NCBI GenBank assembly: GCA_049514335.1
Contig: JBEKVE010000044.1
Coordinates: 1 to 18,761 of the forward strand
Reading direction: 5' to 3'
DNA: 18,761 nucleotides
Origin: JBEKVE01 sp049514335
Lineage (GTDB): Bacteria; Actinomycetota; Acidimicrobiia; Acidimicrobiales; UBA8190
Each line of letters opens with the position of its first letter. Within the stretch, counting starts at the first letter, position 1. Both the position numbers and the translations under genes were made by a program. The notes below the pieces were generated by a model that was not told where the DNA came from, searched no databases, and was given only the letters and a program-made list of their open reading frames with translations. Positions 6,686 to 13,703 of the stretch are shown piece after piece.

Positions 6686-8401
6686 CTACGGGCTCGGGAG
6701 CGCGAACCGGGGCTCGGGGCCGGCCGCCACGAAGGCATCGACCGAGTCGGGATCCCCCGCTGCGCCGAAGAGGAAACCCTGTGCCCGGTCGCAGCGGAGC
6801 TCCATGAGCGTCCGGAGGTCTTCGACCGTTTCCACACCTTCGGCCACGACCTTCAGACCGAGCGCGTGGGAGAGGGTGATGATGGCGGACACGATCGCCA
6901 TCCTGTTGCCGTTGCCACTGGTGAGCTGGTGGACGAACGACCGGTCGATCTTCACGAAGTCGAGGGGAAAGTCACTCAGATAGGACAGCGACGAGTAACC
7001 CGTCCCGAAGTCGTCCAGGCCGACCTCGACGCCCGCATCGCGCAGGGACCGTAGCCCGGTCATCGTCGAGTTGGATGCTTCCATGAGGACCTGCTCGGTG
7101 ATCTCGATCTGCAGGTTGTGGTGGGGGATGGCGTTGGCGTCGAGCTGGTCGATCACCGCGGCGGGAAACCCCGAGTCCGCCAGGTGCCGGGCAGTCACGT
7201 TGACGGCGACCGAGGTGAAATGAGGATCGTCGATCCGCATGCGCCAACCGCGGATCTGCGCGATGGCGTCGCTCAAAACCCGATCGTCGATATCGACGAG
7301 CATGCCGGTCTCGTGGGCCACCTCGAGAAAGGAATCCGGGCCGATCAGCTTGCCGCTCGCTTCCCGGATCCGAACCAGGGCCTCGACGCCCACCGCGTGG
7401 CACCCACCGAGCTCCACGATGGGCTGGTACGCGACCACGATCCGGTGGTCATCGAGGGCGTGACGCAGCATGCGTTCCGTGACCAGCCGGCCGACAGCCG
7501 TCGTCCGGAGGTCCTCGTCGAACAGCTCGGCCCGGTCGCGGCCGCGACCTTTGGCGCGGTACAGAGCGAGGTCGGCTTCCTGCAGCAGCTCCTCGGGCAT
7601 GCGCCGGGAATCCGCCGTGCAGGCGATCCCCACACTGAGGGTGCAGGTGAAGTCCTCGCCCGCGATCCGGAACTTCTCGTGGCCGTCCTCGATGACCCGA
7701 GCCCCCAGGTTGACGGCGGCCTGCTCGTCGGCCAAACCCTCCGTGACGATCACGAACTCGTCGCCGCCCAACCGCGCCAACGTGTCGGGGGGGCGGAGGT
7801 GATGCGTCAGGCGCTCCGCCATCTTCAGCAGCACCGTGTCGCCCACCTGGTGACCGAGCGAATCGTTGAGCAGCTTGAAACGGTCGAGGTCCACGTAGAA
7901 CACCGCCAGCACCCCCGGCGCCCGCTCCAATCGGCGCAGTCCCTGGCGGAGCCGGTCCATGAGCACCGTTCTGTTGGCCACGCCGGTGAGCGGATCCGTG
8001 GTCGCCTGGTGCTGGAGGATGGCCGCCGCTTTCTGCCTGTGGGCGTAGTCCCTGACCGACACCACGATCCAGGCCCCGTCGGCGGCGTCCACTCTGCGGG
8101 AGGTGGTCTCGGCCCACAGGAAGGTGCCGTCCTCGCACCGGAACCGGATCGTGCCGATCTGCACGCGATGCGAGACGAGCTCCTGGCGCTCCGCCTGCAA
8201 CGACGCGACGTCGTCGGGGTGGACGAATTCCCCCTCCGATTTCCCCACCAGATCTGCAGAGGCCCATCCGAAGAGTTGGCGGATCGAGGGGGAGACGTAG
8301 CGATACACGCCGTCAAGGGTCGTCACGGCGATGAGATCTCCGAACTCCGCCGCCATACCCTGGTAGTCGACCTCGGTCGACAGTGGCTCGTCGACGGTCA
8401 T
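6686..8401 (-). CDS. PAS-GGDEF-EAL protein, cyclic-di-GMP cyclase/phosphodiesterase
   Basis: A 571-aa cytoplasmic protein that makes and/or degrades cyclic-di-GMP. PAS domain: residues about 13-125 (DGVYRYVSPSIRQLFGW, FVHPDD). GGDEF domain: about 128-300, with an intact GGDEF at 212-216 and the inhibitory-site RxxD (RPPD, 203-206) five residues before it. EAL domain: about 308-560, with EAL at 340-342, Asn401, EITE at 433-436, DDFGTG at 463-468, Lys484, the EGVE segment at 521-524 and Gln541. These are all the residues normally needed for phosphodiesterase activity, so both halves look catalytically competent. I chose the ATG at 8401 rather than 8461 because it immediately precedes the sensor region and has an AGGGTGGG stretch upstream; the longer form would add 20 basic residues. 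No signal peptide or membrane helices are visible. Confidence 0.93.
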   Translation of the reverse strand: MTVDEPLSTEVDYQGMAAEFGDLIAVTTLDGVYRYVSPSIRQLFGWASADLVGKSEGEFVHPDDVASLQAERQELVSHRVQIGTIRFRCEDGTFLWAETTSRRVDAADGAWIVVSVRDYAHRQKAAAILQHQATTDPLTGVANRTVLMDRLRQGLRRLERAPGVLAVFYVDLDRFKLLNDSLGHQVGDTVLLKMAERLTHHLRPPDTLARLGGDEFVIVTEGLADEQAAVNLGARVIEDGHEKFRIAGEDFTCTLSVGIACTADSRRMPEELLQEADLALYRAKGRGRDRAELFDEDLRTTAVGRLVTERMLRHALDDHRIVVAYQPIVELGGCHAVGVEALVRIREASGKLIGPDSFLEVAHETGMLVDIDDRVLSDAIAQIRGWRMRIDDPHFTSVAVNVTARHLADSGFPAAVIDQLDANAIPHHNLQIEITEQVLMEASNSTMTGLRSLRDAGVEVGLDDFGTGYSSLSYLSDFPLDFVKIDRSFVHQLTSGNGNRMAIVSAIITLSHALGLKVVAEGVETVEDLRTLMELRCDRAQGFLFGAAGDPDSVDAFVAAGPEPRFALPSP

Positions 8402-8695
8402 CGGGAGCCCACCCTTCCTGCCCCGCCTATTCAAACCACGGCTCAGCCGTTCCTGCGGCACTCCTCATGGTGCGCTGCAGGCGTGGGAACAATCTGAGTT
8501 TTGGGAAGTGTGTGCCTCGGAGCTGTTGGGGGACTAGGGCCAAATTGCCCGTTCGACCACGGTTAACCCGCACATGCTCAGGATCTGTCGTGCGGAGCGG
8601 CACCCGCCACCTGCAGAGGTCAAGCGTTCTAACGGCGCCATTCGATGTGCCCATGGTCCCTATCGGCGGGGTGCGTCGAGGGCTTTGATTGACCC
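8402..8695. other. Divergent intergenic region without a recognised gene
   Basis: This stretch separates the start of the GGDEF-EAL gene (minus) from the start of the small six-cysteine gene (plus). It is less GC-rich than the surroundings around 8490-8580 and contains an 8-bp palindrome GGTTAACC at 8561-8568. A TTGACC hexamer exists on the minus strand at about 8618-8623, but no matching -10 is seen. The plus-strand open frame through it encodes no recognisable protein. Confidence 0.4.
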
Positions 8696-8917
8696 ATGAG
8701 CTTTCCCGAGCCCACGATGTGTCGTGGCGCCGTCATCGTCCACGACGACCGGACGTTGACCTGCTCCGAGACGGCGTGCACCTCACACGGGTTCGATCCC
8801 AGGCTCGCCGTCCACCTCCATGGGATGTTCGCCTCGTGCCACACGGTCTTCCCCGCCGGGAATTGTCCCCTGTGCCAGGGTCCGGGTGAGCACGCCGGGC
8901 CCCGACCCCAGCGCTGA
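8696..8917 (+). CDS. Small six-cysteine, probably metal-binding protein (copy A of a paralogue pair)
   Basis: An unrecognised 73-aa protein. It has cysteines at 9, 23, 28, 48, 57 and 60, plus His16 and His31. The order is C-x13-C-SE-x2-C-x2-HG, then F-x2-C, then CPLC near the end. The same order recurs in the 61-aa protein encoded at 16174: C-x-G-x2-V-V/I-H, a CSE triplet, C-x2-HG-aromatic, F-x2-C and CPxC. The conserved pattern supports both genes being real. Paired Cys/His ligands suggest a zinc-ribbon-like fold, which is inference. The ATG at 8696 follows an in-frame stop at 8690-8692. A GAGGG lies about 13 bp ahead, which is poor spacing; the ATG at 8717 would start at MCRG, nearer to where copy B begins. 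It converges on clpB with a 22-bp gap containing a short GGC-triplet run. Function unknown. Confidence 0.7.
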   Translation: MSFPEPTMCRGAVIVHDDRTLTCSETACTSHGFDPRLAVHLHGMFASCHTVFPAGNCPLCQGPGEHAGPRPQR

Positions 8918-8939
8918 GGCGGCGGCGGCGGCGGATCCG

Positions 8940-11435
8940 TCAGCGTAGCTCGATGCCGCTGCCGCTCTTGGCGGCGTCGACGGTGACGGTGTCGCCGTCT
9001 GTGTAGCGACCCCCGAGCAGCGCCAGTGCCAGCGGATCCTCCACCGCGTGCTGGAGGACCCGGCGCAGCGGTCGTGCTCCCAGGTCGGGGTCGTAGCCGG
9101 TGCGCCCCAGCCAGTCGCGCGCCGCCGGGGTGACCCCGAGGGTCAGGCGGCGCTCAGCCACCCGGTGCGCCAGGCGGTCCACCTGGATGTCCACGATGTG
9201 GCGGATGTCCTGCTCGGACAGGCGGCGGAAGCGAACGACCTCGTCGATGCGGTTGAAGAACTCAGGCTTGAAGAAGTCCTGGGGGTCGCCCGGCAGGTTC
9301 GAGGTCATGATGAGCACGGTGTTGGTGAAGTCGACCGTGCGGCCCTGGCCGTCGGTGAGGCGACCGTCCTCGAGCACCTGGAGCAGCACGTTGAACACGT
9401 CGGGATGGGCCTTCTCGATCTCGTCGAGGAGCACCACCGCGTAGGGCCGGCGGCGCACGGCCTCCGACAGCTGACCACCTTCTTCGTAGCCGACGTACCC
9501 CGGCGGCGCCCCCACGAGGCGCGACACCGTGTGCTTCTCCTGGTACTCGCCCATGTCGATGCGGACCATGGCGCGGTCGTCGTCGAACAGGAACGACGCC
9601 AGGGCGCGGGCGAGCTCGGTCTTGCCCACCCCCGTCGGGCCGAGGAAGAGGAACGAGCCGATGGGCCGGTTGGGGTCAGACAGCCCGGCCCGGCTGCGCC
9701 GGATGGCGTTCGACACCGCCCGCACCGCCTCGTCCTGTCCCACCACCCGGGCGTGCAGCGCCTCCTCCATGCGGACGAGCTTGTCCAGCTCCGCCTCGAG
9801 CAGCTTGGTCACCGGCACGCCCGTCCAGCGGCTCACCACCTCGGCCACGTCCTCGGCGTCGACCTCTTCCTTCAACATCGCCCCCGACGCCTGCAGGTCG
9901 GCCAGGGCTTTGGTTGCGTCGTCGATGTGGCGCTCGATGTCGGGGATCACGCCGTAGCGGATCTCCGAGGCGCGACCGAGGTCGCCGTCGCGGGCGTAGC
10001 GCTCCGCCTCGCCCTTGCGCACCTCGAGCTCCTCCTTGAGCGCCCGGATGGCGGCGATGGCGTCCTTCTCGGCCTGCCAGCGCGCCGTCATGGCGTCGGC
10101 CTCTTCCTTCAGGTTGGCGAGCTCCTCGTCCAACCGGGTGAGGCGCTCCTTCGAACCGGCATCGGTCTCCTTGGCGAGCGCCACGCGCTCGATCTCGAGC
10201 TGGCGCATGCGGCGCAGGACGACGTCGATCTCGGTCGGCATGGAGTCGATCTCGATGCGCAGCCGGCTGGCAGCCTCGTCCACGAGGTCGATGGCCTTGT
10301 CGGGGAGGAAGCGCCCCGTCACGTAGCGGTCCGACAGGACCGCCGCCGCCACCAGCGCGGCGTCCTGGATGCGGACACCGTGGTGCACCTCGTAGCGCTC
10401 TTTCAGTCCGCGCAGGATGGCCACGGTGGCCTCCACCGAGGGCTGGTCGACGAGCACGGGCTGAAAGCGGCGCTCGAGGGCGGCATCTTTCTCGATGTGC
10501 TTGCGGTACTCGTCGAGGGTCGTGGCGCCGATGAGGCGGAGCTCGCCGCGCGCCAGCATGGGCTTGATCATGTTGCCGGCGTCCATCGCACCCTCGGCCG
10601 CACCGGCACCGACGATGGTGTGGAGCTCGTCGATGAAGGTGACGACCTCCCCCTCGGAGTCGGTGATCTCCTTCAGGACCGCCTTCAGCCGCTCCTCGAA
10701 CTCGCCCCGGTACTTGGCGCCGGCCACCATCGCCGACAGGTCGAGCGCCATGACGCGCTTGTCACGAAGGCCCTCGGGAACGTCTCCCTCGACGATCCGG
10801 TTGGCGAGCCCCTCGACGATGGCGGTCTTACCCACGCCCGGCTCGCCGATGAGCACAGGGTTGTTCTTGGTGCGGCGCGACAGGACCTGGATGACACGGC
10901 GGATCTCCTCGTCACGCCCGATGACGGGGTCGAGCTTCCCTTGGCGGGCGAGCTCGGTGAGATCGCGGGCGTAGCGCTCGAGCGCCTGGTACTGCTCCTC
11001 GGGGTTCTGCGACGTCACGCGGTGGCTGCCGCGCACCTGGCGCAGGGCGGTGAGCAGCTGGTCGCGCGACACGCCGACGGCGTCGGCCATGGCCAGCAGC
11101 AGGTGCTCGACCGACACGTACTCGTCGCCCATGTCGCTGCGCAGGCCGTCGGCCGCCTCGAGCAGATCGCGCGTGGCGCGCGCCAGGGCGACGTCGGCGC
11201 CGCCATAGGTCTTGGGCAGCGACCCCAGGCGCTCCGCCACACGGTTGGCGAGCGCCGTCGGCTCCACACCGGCCCGGGCCACGAGCGGCAGGGCCAGGCC
11301 GTCGGCCTGACCCAGCAGGGCGGCCAGCACGTGGTCGGGGGTCACCTCGGCGTTGTTCTGCGAGCGCGCCAGCTCGGTGGCGGCCTGCAATGCCTCCTGG
11401 GTCTTGAGGGTCCAGCGTTTGGGGTCGATCGCCAC
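8940..11435 (-). CDS. clpB: ATP-dependent disaggregase ClpB (Hsp100)
   Basis: A hexameric AAA+ chaperone that threads aggregated protein through its pore and works with DnaK-DnaJ-GrpE. The protein is 831 aa. Order: N domain (1-145); NBD1 with Walker A GEPGVGKT (197-204), pore loop KYRGEFE (241-247), Walker B TFIDE (ending at 270) and Arg fingers 322-323; coiled-coil middle domain (about 400-520); NBD2 with Walker A GPTGVGKT (599-606), pore loop GYVGY (646-650), Walker B VVLLDE (667-672) and Arg729 in FFNRIDE. It is slightly short because the loop after TSNLPGDPQDFF is abbreviated. A GTG at 11456 lies in frame, but I chose the GTG at 11435 because a perfect AGGAGG sits 5 bp before it and the protein then begins VAIDPKRWTLKTQEAL. 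It lies 2 bp after the hspR stop, so it is the last gene of the dnaK operon. Confidence 0.97.
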   Translation of the reverse strand: MAIDPKRWTLKTQEALQAATELARSQNNAEVTPDHVLAALLGQADGLALPLVARAGVEPTALANRVAERLGSLPKTYGGADVALARATRDLLEAADGLRSDMGDEYVSVEHLLLAMADAVGVSRDQLLTALRQVRGSHRVTSQNPEEQYQALERYARDLTELARQGKLDPVIGRDEEIRRVIQVLSRRTKNNPVLIGEPGVGKTAIVEGLANRIVEGDVPEGLRDKRVMALDLSAMVAGAKYRGEFEERLKAVLKEITDSEGEVVTFIDELHTIVGAGAAEGAMDAGNMIKPMLARGELRLIGATTLDEYRKHIEKDAALERRFQPVLVDQPSVEATVAILRGLKERYEVHHGVRIQDAALVAAAVLSDRYVTGRFLPDKAIDLVDEAASRLRIEIDSMPTEIDVVLRRMRQLEIERVALAKETDAGSKERLTRLDEELANLKEEADAMTARWQAEKDAIAAIRALKEELEVRKGEAERYARDGDLGRASEIRYGVIPDIERHIDDATKALADLQASGAMLKEEVDAEDVAEVVSRWTGVPVTKLLEAELDKLVRMEEALHARVVGQDEAVRAVSNAIRRSRAGLSDPNRPIGSFLFLGPTGVGKTELARALASFLFDDDRAMVRIDMGEYQEKHTVSRLVGAPPGYVGYEEGGQLSEAVRRRPYAVVLLDEIEKAHPDVFNVLLQVLEDGRLTDGQGRTVDFTNTVLIMTSNLPGDPQDFFKPEFFNRIDEVVRFRRLSEQDIRHIVDIQVDRLAHRVAERRLTLGVTPAARDWLGRTGYDPDLGARPLRRVLQHAVEDPLALALLGGRYTDGDTVTVDAAKSGSGIELR

Positions 11436-11437
11436 GG

Positions 11438-11863
11438 TTACCTCCTCGTCCGCCACACGAGTGCCTGGCGCAACGGGACCAGGTCACGGCGGTAGTGGCG
11501 GTGGGTCCGCTCCACCACCTCGCGCGTCTCCTCGCGCACACGGTCGAGCTCGGCGTGGAGGTGCTCGACCTCGGCCTCGAGCTCGAGCACCCGCCGGACG
11601 CCTTCGAGGTTGAGGCCCGCGGCGGTGAGGTCGCCGATACGGCGCAGCCGTTCGATGTCACGCTGGGAGTAGCGGCGGTTCCCGCCGCCGGTGCGCGACG
11701 GGTCGACGAGACCGCGGCGTTCGTAGAGGCGCAACGTCTGGGGGTGGACGCCGGCCAGCTCCGCCGCCACCGAGATGACGTACACGGCACGGCTGGCGCC
11801 TTCACCACCGAGCAGCACGGTGCGACGCCCCGGTTCAGCTGCGTTCGGCATCGCTGGTGTCAT
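11438..11863 (-). CDS. hspR: Heat-shock repressor HspR (MerR-family)
   Basis: A MerR-type repressor that binds HAIR sites and, in known actinobacteria, uses DnaK as co-repressor, which makes a feedback loop on this operon. The protein is 141 aa. The winged helix-turn-helix spans about 28-95: VYVISVAAELAGVHPQTLRL, YERRGLVDPSRTGGGNRRYS and a GLNLEGVRRVLELE helix. These match the HspR pattern of AELAG-H-QTLR, RT-GG-RRYS and GVNLAGI. A charged coiled coil follows, ending in an Arg-rich tail. I chose the ATG at 11863 because GGAGGTG lies 7 bp upstream; this makes a 29-bp overlap with the end of dnaJ. Start codons further in lack such a site. The stop is TAA, 2 bp before clpB. Confidence 0.94.
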   Translation of the reverse strand: MTPAMPNAAEPGRRTVLLGGEGASRAVYVISVAAELAGVHPQTLRLYERRGLVDPSRTGGGNRRYSQRDIERLRRIGDLTAAGLNLEGVRRVLELEAEVEHLHAELDRVREETREVVERTHRHYRRDLVPLRQALVWRTRR

Positions 11864-12986
11864 CGCTGTTCACCTCCAGGTATTGACGCGGGTCCTCGTC
11901 GGACACGCGGGCGTAGTCCTCGACGGCAACGCGCTGCTCGTCGGTCAGCTTCTTGGGCACTGCCACCTCGACGGTGACGAGGAGGTCACCCGCCGACGTG
12001 CGGCCGTGGCCGGTCACACCCCGGCCCTTCACGCGAAACGTCTGTCCCGACGAGGTGCCGGGTGGGACCCGCAGTGTGACGGTGCCGTCGAGCGTGGGCA
12101 CGGTCACCGTCGATCCCAGGGCGGCCTCGGGGAAGGTCACGGGCACCGACAGCGTCAGGTTGCGCCCCCGCCGCCCGAAGAGCTCGTGGCTCGCCACCCG
12201 CACCGTCACGTAGAGGTCGCCCGAGGGCCCGTTGGCCCGACCGGCCGCGCCACGTCCTTTGACCCTGATGCGCTGCCCGTCCTCCACGCCGGCCGGCACG
12301 CGCACCTTCACCTCTCGGGTGCGGCGCGTCACACCACTCCCCCGACATGTCGGACACGGCTTCTCGATGACGGTGCCGCGCCCGCTGCACTGGGGGCAGA
12401 CACGGCTGAGCGAGAACAGGCCCTGGTTGTCGTCGAGCGCACCCCGGCCGTGGCAGGTGGGGCACGTCACGGGGGAGGAACCCGGTGCCGCCCCGTTCCC
12501 GCCGCACGTCTCGCACCGGGCCTCGCCCGCCACGTGCACGGCCGTCGTCACGCCCCGGACGGCGTCCTCGAAGGACAGGTGCAGCTCGGCCTCCACATCC
12601 GCGCCGCGTCGCGGCCCGGCGTTGCGCCCCCGGCGTCCACCACCGAAGTTCGCTCCCAATCCGCCCAGCAGGTCTCCGAGATCCCCGAGGTCCTCGACGC
12701 GGAAGGTCTGGCCCCCGGACCCGCCGAAGCCCCCGCCGAAACCACCGAGGCCCGAGGCCCCGAGCCGCCTGACCTCGTCGTACTCCTTGCGCTTGGCCGC
12801 GTCACCGAGCACGTCGTAGGCAGCGGTGATCTCCTTGAAGCGGTCCTCGGACCCCGGGTTGGCGTCGGGATGGAACTGCTTGGCGAGCTTGCGGTAGGAG
12901 CGCGTGATCTCCTTGTCCGTGGCCGTGGCGGCCACGCCCAGGACCTGGTAGTAGTCCTTCTCCAACCACTCGCGTTGCGCCACCAC
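11835..12986 (-). CDS. dnaJ: Hsp40 co-chaperone DnaJ
   Basis: Delivers unfolded substrate to DnaK and stimulates its ATPase. The protein is 383 aa with full type I architecture. The J domain (about 10-72) contains the HPD motif at 39-41. A Gly/Phe-rich linker spans about 74-118. The zinc-binding region has four CxxCxGxG repeats at about 158, 175, 197 and 211, and the two C-terminal beta domains follow. The N-terminus VVAQREWLEKDYYQVLGV matches actinobacterial DnaJ1. Two tandem GTG codons (12986 and 12983) could each start translation; the ribosome-binding site is weak, and the gene begins 6 bp after the grpE stop, which suggests re-initiation. Its 3' end overlaps hspR by 29 bp. Confidence 0.96.
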   Translation of the reverse strand: MVAQREWLEKDYYQVLGVAATATDKEITRSYRKLAKQFHPDANPGSEDRFKEITAAYDVLGDAAKRKEYDEVRRLGASGLGGFGGGFGGSGGQTFRVEDLGDLGDLLGGLGANFGGGRRGRNAGPRRGADVEAELHLSFEDAVRGVTTAVHVAGEARCETCGGNGAAPGSSPVTCPTCHGRGALDDNQGLFSLSRVCPQCSGRGTVIEKPCPTCRGSGVTRRTREVKVRVPAGVEDGQRIRVKGRGAAGRANGPSGDLYVTVRVASHELFGRRGRNLTLSVPVTFPEAALGSTVTVPTLDGTVTLRVPPGTSSGQTFRVKGRGVTGHGRTSAGDLLVTVEVAVPKKLTDEQRVAVEDYARVSDEDPRQYLEVNSDDTSDAERS

Positions 12987-12992
12987 CGGCGA

Positions 12993-13703
12993 TCAGCCCC
13001 GCACCCGCACCATGGCGGGCCGGATGACACGGCCCTTCCACCGGTACCCGGCACGCAACACCCCGTCGACGACGGGACCGTCGTGGTCCGACACACCCGC
13101 CGTGTCCTCGACCCGGTCCACGGCCTCGTGCATGGTGGGGTCGAACAGCGCCCCCGGGTCGTCGATCCGCTCGAGGCCCTCCTTGGCCAGCGTGTCGAAC
13201 AGAAGGCTCGACGCCGACAGCAACGCTTTTCCCTCGGCGCCGGCGTCGTCCCCGCCGCCCAGGTGGGCGCGGGCCAGATCGAAGGCGTCGAGGACGGGGA
13301 GCATCTTGGTGACGAGATCCTCGGCGGCGCGCTCGACATGATCGGTCTGCTGGCGCTGGGTGCGCTTCTTGAAGTTCTCGAAGTCGGCCTGGACGCGCCG
13401 GACCATGTCGAGGTACTCGTCGCGCTCGCGTCGCAGCGTGCCGAGGACCTCGGCCACCTCCTGCTCCACCACCTCGACCGCCTCGTCGATGACGTCCTCG
13501 ATATCGCCGGGCACGAACGTGGGTTCGGGGACGGCGCCGTGGCTCGCTGCTCCTGGCCCGGACGACCCGGAGCCGGCGAGACCGTGTGTGCCTCCGGGCG
13601 CGCCTGCACCGGGCGCGCCTGCACCGGGGACGCCGTCGCCGGGTCGGCGACGGGCGTCCTCGGGCTGACCGGCACCGCCGGTCTGGCCTGGACCCGGGGT
13701 CAT
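12993..13703 (-). CDS. grpE: Nucleotide exchange factor GrpE
   Basis: Releases ADP from DnaK and so resets the chaperone cycle. The protein is 236 aa. Residues 1-65 are Gly/Pro/Ala-rich and probably disordered, with a duplicated GAGAP unit. A coiled coil spans about 68-120 (EVVEQEVAEVLGTLRRERDE followed by YLDMVRRVQADFENFKKR). The C-terminal beta domain carries FDPTMHEAV and the ending GYRWKGRVIRPAMVRV, both standard for GrpE. The ATG overlaps the dnaK stop by 4 bp (ATGA), indicating coupling. Sequence identity to the family is clear only from about residue 65 onward, as is usual for GrpE. Confidence 0.96.
   Translation of the reverse strand: MTPGPGQTGGAGQPEDARRRPGDGVPGAGAPGAGAPGGTHGLAGSGSSGPGAASHGAVPEPTFVPGDIEDVIDEAVEVVEQEVAEVLGTLRRERDEYLDMVRRVQADFENFKKRTQRQQTDHVERAAEDLVTKMLPVLDAFDLARAHLGGGDDAGAEGKALLSASSLLFDTLAKEGLERIDDPGALFDPTMHEAVDRVEDTAGVSDHDGPVVDGVLRAGYRWKGRVIRPAMVRVRG
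13595..13628. repeat. Two perfect 15-bp tandem copies inside grpE
   Basis: The 15-mer CGGGCGCGCCTGCAC occurs twice in tandem (13595-13609 and 13610-13624), with the start of a third copy. It encodes the repeated GAGAP in the disordered N-terminal tail of GrpE on the minus strand. The period is a multiple of three, so copy-number change would keep the frame. Confidence 0.85.

Noticed and set aside
8383..8688. 101-codon plus-strand frame between the GGDEF-EAL gene and the small cysteine gene
   Set aside because: It overlaps the start of the GGDEF-EAL gene on the opposite strand, has no ribosome-binding site, and shows no cysteine pattern or homology to the paralogue pair.
8918..8934. GGC-triplet run between the small gene and clpB, considered as a terminator or regulatory repeat
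   Set aside because: It has no dyad symmetry and only about five units; simple triplet runs are common in this composition.
9048..11495. 815-codon plus-strand frame opposite clpB
   Set aside because: It is a complete shadow of clpB; the protein is Val/Leu/His/Arg/Gly-rich and has no recognisable fold.
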